Below, in pieces: positions 1 through 4,883 of a DNA stretch of 6,200 nt; within the stretch, counting starts at the first letter, position 1; the number at the start of each line of letters is the position of its first letter. The DNA is taken from assembly GCA_003979035.1 (NCBI GenBank), contig RXOA01000046.1:1-6200 (forward strand), given 5' to 3'. The position numbers and the translations under genes are program-made. This DNA is from Candidatus Bipolaricaulota bacterium. Its GTDB lineage: Bacteria > Bipolaricaulota > Bipolaricaulia > UBA7950 > UBA9294. The notes under the pieces are model-generated. The model was not told where the DNA came from. It did not search any database and saw only the letters and a program-made list of their open reading frames with translations.

Positions 1-51
1 GTCGGTCAAGTGCTTCTTCAGCATTCCCGGCACGGAGCCATTCCGGTTCAT
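1..51 (-). CDS. Start of a gene truncated by the left window edge
   Basis: On the minus strand an ATG at 51-49 opens a reading frame that stays open to base 1, giving the 17 residues MNRNGSVPGMLKKHLTD. A purine-rich Shine-Dalgarno (AGGAG within AAGAGGAGAGACG) sits about 5 bases before the ATG, which is why this start is credible. The fragment is too short to identify a family. It would be transcribed divergently from the small membrane protein gene at 276-539. The call rests on the ribosome binding site and open frame only. Confidence 0.45.
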   Translation of the reverse strand, partial: MNRNGSVPGMLKKHLTD

Positions 52-139
52 CGTCTCTCCTCTTCTCTCGCGACCGACGTCCGCAAATCGGAGCTTCTCG
101 TTCGACCGCTCGTGTGGCTGCGCCGGGCAATCCCTGTTC

Positions 140-151
140 CCCAACGTTGGG
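140..151. repeat. 12-bp perfect palindrome in divergent spacer
   Basis: CCCAACGTTGGG at 140-151 is a perfect palindrome. It lies between the minus-strand gene starting at 51 and the plus-strand gene starting at 276, about 54 bp upstream of the TTGACA element. Placement in a divergent promoter region fits an operator for a dimeric regulator. No known operator consensus is recognised, and a single 12-mer can occur by chance. Confidence 0.35.
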
Positions 152-204
152 CACCACGGATGCCCGCGGCTGGAGGCTTCCGATATTTCCGTGGCCGCTG
201 TTCG

Positions 205-234
205 TTGACAAACCGCCCCCCTGCCCTCTACCCT
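205..234 (+). promoter_or_regulatory. Putative sigma70 promoter for the small membrane protein
   Basis: A perfect -35 hexamer TTGACA (205-210) is followed, after 18 bases, by a weak -10, TACCCT (229-234). This predicts a start near 241 and a leader of about 30 bases, which includes the AAGGAG ribosome binding site at 264-269. The -10 matches only 3 of 6 consensus positions, so the assignment rests mainly on the -35 and on placement. Confidence 0.45.
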
Positions 235-275
235 GCTTGCTCGGAGCCGGTCGTCGGCAACGCAAGGAGCGGATG

Positions 276-539
276 ATGGAGCAACGAACCTCGAAAAGGC
301 CTCCGGTGTGGATGTTCGGCATCCTTGCCGTGGGTGCGCTTGTCGCCTCTGGAATCTACGTCGGTTCGATCCGTGCCTGGGGAGCGACTGCCGAGCGGAT
401 CATCGCTGCCGTCGCGTTCGGCATGGTGGGAGCGGTGTTTGTCGGAATGGTCGCCGCCTTGGCGCGCGCGTCCGGTCAAGACCATCCCTCGAAAGCCTGT
501 CCTCCCTGCAACGATGAGCCAAATCCATCCGACGTCTAG
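276..539 (+). CDS. Small two-helix membrane protein with C-terminal CPPC motif
   Basis: This is an 87-residue protein of unknown family. Two ATG codons are adjacent (273 and 276). The second is preferred because it lies 6 bases after AAGGAG (264-269), but starting at 273 adds only one Met. A short basic N-terminus (KR at 7-8) precedes two hydrophobic segments, about residues 11-29 and 42-64, both rich in Gly, Ala and Val. They are joined by a short loop containing SIRAWG. The polar tail carries a C75-P-P-C78 pair that could bind metal or be redox active. The gene has its own putative promoter at 205-234. Its stop overlaps the stop of the convergent acetyltransferase gene. Hydrophobic patterning, ribosome binding site and fit to its neighbour support a real gene, but no family is recognised. 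Confidence 0.6.
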   Translation: MEQRTSKRPPVWMFGILAVGALVASGIYVGSIRAWGATAERIIAAVAFGMVGAVFVGMVAALARASGQDHPSKACPPCNDEPNPSDV

Positions 540-1018
540 CCCCCTGTTCCGGGATTGCTGATGACGCGTTCGAGGGTCGTGAATACAAGGCCGTTTCTGG
601 TCTTCTGTCGTCCTGTGGGACGAAATCCAAGACGAACATAGATCGGAACCGCCGGGAAACAGGCGTGAACATAAAAAACGGACTGATCGCTGCCTTCCCC
701 GAAACACGCGCCGCGTTCCGCGGCGTGAAGAAGCCGGCCGCCGATCCCTGAGCCCCTGTGTTTCTGGTCGACGAAGAACAGCGTAATCTGTCTCCTCTGA
801 CGAAGCTCAAGAACGCCGACAATCGCGCCGTCCTTCTCGGCCACCCAGTGCTGGTGATGGGATCCGACCCGCCGCTCGAGTGCGGCGGCTTCGATGTATC
901 GCTCGAATTCCCGAACGGCGGTTGCCGGCCAGTTCGATGCGAGCGATCTGCGAAACGAGCGGGCGACCAAGTCCGATGCCTTGTCGGCATCGCGTGTTTT
1001 CATGGAACGGATCTGCAC
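536..1018 (-). CDS. GNAT-family N-acetyltransferase
   Basis: This 160-residue protein (GTG start at 1018) has the GCN5-related N-acetyltransferase fold, which transfers an acetyl group from acetyl-CoA to an amine. The N-terminus VQIRSMKTRDAD is the usual beta1-alpha1 opening of the family. A central strand-plus-loop (ITLFFVDQKHRGSGIGG, about 78-94) gives the acetyl-CoA pyrophosphate-binding R88-G-S-G-I-G signature, and the C-terminal PIYVRLGF (125-132) is motif B. The substrate cannot be told; a soluble cytoplasmic enzyme is expected. The GTG start gives the canonical family opening. A TTG at 1030 has a purine-rich GAGGGGGG just upstream and would add four residues, and an ATG at 1003 would remove part of strand 1. 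The gene is divergent from the oxidoreductase operon and convergent with the small membrane protein gene, sharing CTAG at their stops. Confidence 0.82.
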   Translation of the reverse strand: MQIRSMKTRDADKASDLVARSFRRSLASNWPATAVREFERYIEAAALERRVGSHHQHWVAEKDGAIVGVLELRQRRQITLFFVDQKHRGSGIGGRLLHAAERGACFGEGSDQSVFYVHACFPAVPIYVRLGFRPTGRQKTRNGLVFTTLERVISNPGTGG

Positions 1019-1019
1019 G

Positions 1020-1030
1020 TTGACGGTCAA
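1020..1030. repeat. Inverted repeat TTGAC-G-GTCAA
   Basis: Two perfect 5-bp arms flank a single central base at 1020-1030. The site overlaps the region immediately before the GNAT start codon and the alternative TTG start. It could be a regulator half-site pair or chance. No regulator is assigned. Confidence 0.25.
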
Positions 1031-1058
1031 TAGCCCCCCTCTGTGCGGGTTGGCGGCG

Positions 1059-1087
1059 ATTCTCGCCGTTTGCGCGGGAGAACGCAA
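1059..1087 (-). promoter_or_regulatory. Candidate promoter for the GNAT gene
   Basis: Reading the minus strand, TTGCGT (1087-1082) is followed by a 17-base spacer and GAGAAT (1064-1059), matching 3/6 and 4/6 of the sigma70 consensus. Transcription would begin near 1052, about 35 bases before the GTG start. The -10 lies inside a small hairpin, CGGCGA-TTC-TCGCCG (1054-1068). Hexamer quality is modest. Confidence 0.3.
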
Positions 1088-1192
1088 CGAACCCGTCCGT
1101 ATCCGCCGGTTGCCCGGAAGGAGGCGGGAACGGTAGGCTGGCGAACGGGCGCAAGACGTATCGTTGAGCGACCTCATGGACCGCCCTTCGTT

Positions 1193-1199
1193 AAGGAGG
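1193..1199 (+). promoter_or_regulatory. Strong ribosome binding site of the oxidoreductase operon
   Basis: AAGGAGG at 1193-1199, inside TTAAGGAGGT, is close to a full anti-Shine-Dalgarno match and lies 4 bases before the ATG at 1204. It fixes the ferredoxin start and suggests efficient translation of the first operon gene. Confidence 0.85.
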
Positions 1200-1203
1200 T
1201 TGG

Positions 1204-1653
1204 ATGCCGCAGGCCGTGCCGAAAAGAATTTCCGTGGTGGATGTCGAGCGGTGCGTCGGGTGTCAGTGCTGCGTGTTTGCCTGCGCGCGCAGGATCGGCG
1301 TGGGCGGTACGGCCGATGCGCGGATCGACGTCCGGTCGGCGGGCGGAATGCGAAAGGGATTTGTCGTCATCGTATGCCGTGCGTGTCCGGACCCTCCTTG
1401 CGCCCGCGTCTGCCCCACCGATGCCCTCACGCCGCGCGCCGGAGGAGGCGTGATCTTCCGCGACGCGGCGTGCATCGGCTGCGGGAACTGCCGCGAAGCA
1501 TGTCCGTTCGGTGCCGTGCTCTGGGACAACGAGCAACGGAAACCCATGATCTGCGTGTACTGCGGAGTCTGCGCTTCGTTTTGTCCGTATGAAGTGCTTG
1601 CCTACGAAGAAACCAAGGAGGACGACGATGCCCCGGTCCGACATGCCGGCTGA
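1204..1653 (+). CDS. Four-cluster [4Fe-4S] ferredoxin subunit, AorA/HycB-like
   Basis: This 149-residue protein has four cysteine quartets. They are C17-x2-C20-x2-C23-x3-C27, C58-x2-C61-x4-C66-x3-C70, C90-x2-C93-x2-C96-x3-C100 and C117-x2-C120-x2-C123-x3-C127, with one extra cysteine at C22. All four quartets look complete, so four [4Fe-4S] clusters are expected. The CRACPDPPCARVCP element is typical of the electron-transfer subunits of molybdenum and tungsten enzymes and hydrogenases (HycB/CooF/DmsB-like). The next gene is an AOR-family enzyme, so this is probably its electron-transfer subunit, as AorA is for AorB in the bacterial AOR complex. There is no signal peptide, so a cytoplasmic location is expected. 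The start is fixed by AAGGAGG at 1193-1199. The acidic tail EETKEDDD is encoded by DNA that also carries the ribosome binding site of the AOR gene, and the two genes overlap by 26 bp. The family is clear; the partner assignment is from context. Confidence 0.88.
   Translation: MPQAVPKRISVVDVERCVGCQCCVFACARRIGVGGTADARIDVRSAGGMRKGFVVIVCRACPDPPCARVCPTDALTPRAGGGVIFRDAACIGCGNCREACPFGAVLWDNEQRKPMICVYCGVCASFCPYEVLAYEETKEDDDAPVRHAG
1615..1621 (+). promoter_or_regulatory. Internal ribosome binding site that sets the AOR start
   Basis: AAGGAGG at 1615-1621 lies within the ferredoxin coding sequence and 6 bases before the ATG at 1628. This favours 1628 over the upstream in-frame ATG at 1589, which has no comparable site and would prepend 13 unconserved basic residues. 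Confidence 0.8.
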
Positions 1654-3445
1654 TCGATTCGGCCGGGTGCTCCACGTGGACTTGGCGAAGCGGCGATTCG
1701 AGATTCGCGATCGCCGTGACCTGTTCCGGGAGTCGCTCGGCGGAGCGGGGGCGGCGATCCGGCTGTTGGAGGAGAACGGCGGATTGAGTGCGGAACCGCA
1801 AGATCCCGGCAATCCGATCGTCTTCGCCGTGGGTCCTCTTGTGGGACTGTATCCGATGGCCTCGAAGACGGTGGCGATGTTCGTATCTCCCCACAACGGA
1901 CGGCTCGGAGAAAGCCACGCCGGCGGGAGGAGCGCGGTCTCGATCCGCATGGCCGGTTACGCCGCGGTCGTGTTGACTGGCGCCAGTTCGACCCCCGTCT
2001 ACCTGGTTATCCATGACCATGGCGTGGAGTTCCGCGATGCGTCCGCGTTGTGGGGACTGGAGAACAGTTACACGGTTGGGCGCGTCATGCGGGAGCGGGA
2101 ACCCGGATCCGGCGCGCGATCGATCCTCCGAATCGGACGCGCCGGCGAAGTCGGAGTCACGTATGCCTGTGTGATCACCGAGACGTACCGCCACTTCGGC
2201 CGTCTGGGACTGGGGGCGGTGTTTGGCGGGAAGAAGCTGAAGGGGATCGTGATTGTCGGACGTGGGCGAGTCCCGGTGGCGGACCCGAAGCGATATCGAG
2301 CTCACTATGATCTCGTGTTCCAGGCCGCGACCCGATCGAAGGCCATGAGGAAGTACCACGACCTGGGAACCCCGATCAATGTTCTTCCTCTTCATGAACT
2401 CTCGGCTCTGCCCACCAGGAATCTGCGGGAAGGAAGCTTCGAGGGTGCGGAGGCGATCTCCGGCGAGGCGATGGCGAAGCGGTTCCTTGGCCGACGGCTG
2501 GCGTGCGCCCACTGTCCCGTGGCCTGCGTCCATCTGGCGGCGTTGCGAACCCGACACCCTCACGAGCCGTATTTCTTCAGTACTGCGATGCTCGGCTACG
2601 ACTACGAACCGATGTATGCCTTGGGGAGCATGCTCGGAGTCGCCGATCCGGAAGCGATGCTCCGTCTGATGGACGAAGTCGAGATCCAGGGGCTGGATGC
2701 GATGAGCACGGGGGTGGTTCTGGCGTGGGGCACGGAGGCTGTGGAGAACGGCTTGGTTTCGCTCGGAGAACTCGATGGCACAGCGCTTTCGTGGGGAGAT
2801 GCCGATGCCTATCGGGCGGCGATCCGCAAGATCGTCGAGCGTCCGACTGATCTGTACCGCGCCATGGCACGCGGCGTCGCGTATGCCGCTTCGGTGTACG
2901 GCGGAGAAGGCTTCGCGTTGGCATTCGGCGGCAATGAGATGCCGGGATACCACACCGGCCCGGGAGGCTATCTCACCTTCCTCACCGGCTCTCGTCACAG
3001 CCATCTGGACAGTGCCGGATACGGAATCGATCAAAGCGCACTCGGTGAGGGTGAGCTCCCCCCGCCCGAGGAGATGATCCGACAGCTCTTCCGCGAAGAG
3101 GCTTGGCGGCAGGTGCTGGCGAGCCTCGTCGTTTGCTTCTTCGCGCGGGGTATCTACACTCCGGATGTGGTGTGCGAAGCGCTGGCAATTGCCGATGAGG
3201 GCCTGTTCACGGACGAATCGAGCCTGCGCAGGATCGGTCAAGACGCGCTGGCGCGCAAGCAGCGATTCAATGAAGTGAAGGGGTACGATCTGACGGAATC
3301 GAACATGCCGGAGCGAATTTTCGAGACGCGAACGCCTTGGGGAAAGCTCGATCGAGGCTACATGCGAACCGCGCTGATAGCCGCGTCCGAGTTGTGGGGA
3401 CATGTGGACGAGCCGAGGGAACACGCCGACACCTCGTCGGGATGA
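1628..3445 (+). CDS. aor: Aldehyde:ferredoxin oxidoreductase family tungstoenzyme
   Basis: This 605-residue protein has the size and layout of aldehyde:ferredoxin oxidoreductases, which oxidise aldehydes to acids (or run in reverse) at a tungsten bis-pyranopterin centre beside a [4Fe-4S] cluster. The N-terminal domain (about 1-210) contains GRVLHVDL, the LGGAGAA turn and the GRLGLGAVFGGKKLKG segment typical of the family. The cluster ligands are C293-x2-C296-x3-C300 plus C503, matching the spacing of Pyrococcus AOR Cys288/291/295/494. YDYEPMYALG places E327 at the family's active-site Glu (Glu313), and H457 or H459 in GSRHSHLDSAGY is the likely catalytic His region. The two pterin motifs are altered: EIQGLD (352-357) for DxxGLD and ASLVVC (498-503) for DxxGLC. 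The preceding ferredoxin is the probable electron partner. No FAD subunit or cofactor gene is visible here. The substrate is unknown. Confidence 0.9.
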   Translation: MPRSDMPADRFGRVLHVDLAKRRFEIRDRRDLFRESLGGAGAAIRLLEENGGLSAEPQDPGNPIVFAVGPLVGLYPMASKTVAMFVSPHNGRLGESHAGGRSAVSIRMAGYAAVVLTGASSTPVYLVIHDHGVEFRDASALWGLENSYTVGRVMREREPGSGARSILRIGRAGEVGVTYACVITETYRHFGRLGLGAVFGGKKLKGIVIVGRGRVPVADPKRYRAHYDLVFQAATRSKAMRKYHDLGTPINVLPLHELSALPTRNLREGSFEGAEAISGEAMAKRFLGRRLACAHCPVACVHLAALRTRHPHEPYFFSTAMLGYDYEPMYALGSMLGVADPEAMLRLMDEVEIQGLDAMSTGVVLAWGTEAVENGLVSLGELDGTALSWGDADAYRAAIRKIVERPTDLYRAMARGVAYAASVYGGEGFALAFGGNEMPGYHTGPGGYLTFLTGSRHSHLDSAGYGIDQSALGEGELPPPEEMIRQLFREEAWRQVLASLVVCFFARGIYTPDVVCEALAIADEGLFTDESSLRRIGQDALARKQRFNEVKGYDLTESNMPERIFETRTPWGKLDRGYMRTALIAASELWGHVDEPREHADTSSG

Positions 3446-3446
3446 T

Positions 3447-4268
3447 GTGAGCGAGGGCCTTGTCAAGCCGGCGCGTTGGGAGATCGCGTCGTGCGCCTGC
3501 CAACGAGGAAGTGGGGGGCGGAGAGCATGGCTCCGCTTCTACGGCGAATTGAATGACCACCTCCCCGCGGAAGCCAGGCAACGGGCTGCCGTGATGCGGT
3601 TCGATGTGGCTCCCACGGTGAAGTGTGCGATCGAAGGGTTTGGAGTTCCTCACGTAGAGGTGTCGCTCGTGACGCGCGCCGGGGAGCCGCTGGGGTTCTC
3701 GGATCGAATTGCCGCGGAGGATCGAATCGCGGTGTATCCCCTGTTCACGAGGCTCGATGTCTCGGCGTCCGGATCCGTTGGGATCGCGCCGCCGCGTCCG
3801 ACGCGTTTTATCGCGGACACCCATCTGCACAGGCTGTGCCGGCTATTGAGGCTGCTCGGCATCGACACGGAGATCATCGTGCGCGGGGAGGATCCGGTGA
3901 CCGCATCGATATCGAGCCGAAGGGTCGTTCTGACACGGGATCGGCATCTGCTGATGCGCAGGAGCTTGGAGCTGGGATATTGGGTGCGGTCGATGGATCC
4001 GATGTCGCAGGTTGCGGAAGTGGTCCAACGATTCGATCTCGCGGCGCAGGTTCGTCCCCTTCAACGATGCTCCGTTTGCAACGGGCTCCTCGCTTCGGTA
4101 GACAAGCAAGACGTTGCCCGACGGCTGCCGCCGAGGACGGCGGCGTGGCTGGACACCTATACGCGCTGCGAGCACTGTGGGAAGCTCTACTGGAGAGGAA
4201 CCCACGTCGATCGCATCGCCGCGACGCTCGAGAAGCTTGTCGCCGGTCCGCCTGTTGGGGGCCGTTGA
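3447..4268 (+). CDS. Ub-Mut7C (beta-grasp) and Mut7-C RNase domain fusion protein
   Basis: From the GTG at 3447 this gives 273 residues. Residues about 28-105 (LRFYGELNDHLP, TVKCAIEGFGVPHVEV, DRIAVYPLF) match the Ub-Mut7C beta-grasp domain, a relative of MoaD and ThiS. Residues about 119-205 (FIADTHLHRLCRLLRLLGID, VVLTRDRHLL, GYWVRS) match the PIN-like Mut7-C domain. Candidate catalytic acids are D124, E148/D149 and D165. A zinc ribbon follows: C208-x2-C211 and C241-x2-C244 (CEHCGKLYWRGTH). The family is thought to act on RNA, but bacterial substrates are not established. The start lies one base after the AOR stop, without a clear ribosome binding site, so translational coupling is likely. 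An ATG at 3402, inside the AOR gene, is the alternative. The 27 residues before the beta-grasp domain look unconserved, but no in-frame start codon lies closer. Family assignment is strong; the link to AOR is contextual. Confidence 0.87.
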   Translation: MSEGLVKPARWEIASCACQRGSGGRRAWLRFYGELNDHLPAEARQRAAVMRFDVAPTVKCAIEGFGVPHVEVSLVTRAGEPLGFSDRIAAEDRIAVYPLFTRLDVSASGSVGIAPPRPTRFIADTHLHRLCRLLRLLGIDTEIIVRGEDPVTASISSRRVVLTRDRHLLMRRSLELGYWVRSMDPMSQVAEVVQRFDLAAQVRPLQRCSVCNGLLASVDKQDVARRLPPRTAAWLDTYTRCEHCGKLYWRGTHVDRIAATLEKLVAGPPVGGR

Positions 4269-4293
4269 CCGGCGGAGGGCAATGTGGTATTCT
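4265..4293 (+). promoter_or_regulatory. Extended -10 sigma70 promoter for the regulator-acyltransferase unit
   Basis: TTGACC (4265-4270) and TATTCT (4288-4293) are separated by exactly 17 bases, with the extended -10 TG at 4285-4286. They match 5/6 and 4/6 of the consensus. The region is clearly AT-richer than the flanking genes. The -35 overlaps the stop codon of the Mut7-C gene. Transcription should start near 4300, leaving a leader of about 60 bases before the regulator's ATG at 4360. Confidence 0.6.
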
Positions 4294-4299
4294 ATGTAA

Positions 4300-4317
4300 T
4301 CTCAGAAAATTGTGAGA
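4300..4317. promoter_or_regulatory. Inverted repeat at the predicted transcription start, possible operator
   Basis: TCTCA (4300-4304) and TGAGA (4313-4317) form a perfect 5-bp inverted repeat with an 8-base AT-rich centre, TCTCAGAAAATTGTGAGA. It sits at the expected start site of the promoter at 4265-4293 and just upstream of a GbsR/MarR-type regulator gene. That position fits autoregulation by occlusion or roadblock. Short arms make chance possible. Confidence 0.35.
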
Positions 4318-4359
4318 AGTCAGAGAATGGGAATATGCCAGGCTCAAGGTCAACGAACC

Positions 4360-4860
4360 ATGAACAAACAGAGGGCATCATTCGTCGAGGCCGCCGGAGC
4401 ACATCTTCTCAAAGAACACGGTGTTTCGCCAATGGCGGCGAGAGTGGCCGCATTCCTGCTTGTCTGTGATCCGCCGGAAGCGACGCTTTCCGAGATCTCC
4501 GCGCAGCTCAAAGCGAGCAACGGCGCGATGAGCATGGCGACCCAATCCTTGATTGGGCTCGGGGTTGTCGAGAAGATCGGTCATCCAGGACAACGGGCAA
4601 AACGATATCGGATTGCGGAGAATGCGTGGCCAAAGCTCTTCTTCCACAACGAAACCAGCTTCCGATCCTATTGCAGCCTTGCGGACCGGGGGCTGAAGTT
4701 GATCGACGGTGAAACCGGCAGGGCGGGCTTCGACCCTCGGAAACGGCTTGCCGAGATGGGCGCGTTTTTCGGTTTCATGGAAGAGAAACTCCCGGGGCTC
4801 ATCGAGGAGTGGACGCAGGTCGGCTCCGAGCGAGTGCGTGAACGTGCAGCTGAGGCGTAG
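4360..4860 (+). CDS. GbsR/MarR-type winged-helix transcriptional regulator
   Basis: This 166-residue cytoplasmic DNA-binding protein resembles the GbsR branch of the MarR superfamily. An N-terminal helix (FVEAAGAHLLKEHGVSPMAARVAAFLL) has the family's layout of a helix followed by a Gly-x-x-x-x-x-Ala-Arg turn. A winged helix-turn-helix follows at about 42-86: TLSEISAQLKASNGAMSMATQSLIGLGVVEKI is the HTH with recognition helix, and GHPGQRAKRYRI is the wing. The helical C-terminal half (about 95-165) should dimerise or bind a ligand. The ATG at 4360 is preceded by AAGGT, 9 bases upstream. An ATG at 4312 would add 16 residues unlike the family. The gene is led by its own promoter and a candidate operator, and is followed 23 bp later by the acyltransferase gene, which it probably regulates. 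GbsR relatives answer to small osmolytes such as choline; the ligand here is unknown. Confidence 0.82.
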   Translation: MNKQRASFVEAAGAHLLKEHGVSPMAARVAAFLLVCDPPEATLSEISAQLKASNGAMSMATQSLIGLGVVEKIGHPGQRAKRYRIAENAWPKLFFHNETSFRSYCSLADRGLKLIDGETGRAGFDPRKRLAEMGAFFGFMEEKLPGLIEEWTQVGSERVRERAAEA

Positions 4861-4883
4861 GGCCGACGAACTGGAGGAACGAG

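Noticed and set aside
228..707. Minus-strand open frame opposite the small membrane protein
   Set aside because: Its composition is Arg, Gly and Ser rich with no recognisable domain. It conflicts with the better supported membrane protein and acetyltransferase genes.
1052..1066. A sigma54-type GG-N10-GC promoter ahead of the AOR operon
   Set aside because: The GG and GC elements are one base too far apart, and the surrounding bases do not match the -24/-12 consensus.
1110..1139. TTGCCC-N18-TAGGCT as the AOR operon promoter
   Set aside because: The hexamers match only 4/6 and 3/6 of the consensus in a GC-rich stretch, which is within chance expectation.
1427..3466. A very long minus-strand open reading frame opposite the AOR gene
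   Set aside because: Its translation is rich in Arg, His and Ser, lacks domain-like hydrophobic patterning, and lies fully antisense to a clearly recognised gene. Long antisense frames are common in GC-rich coding DNA.
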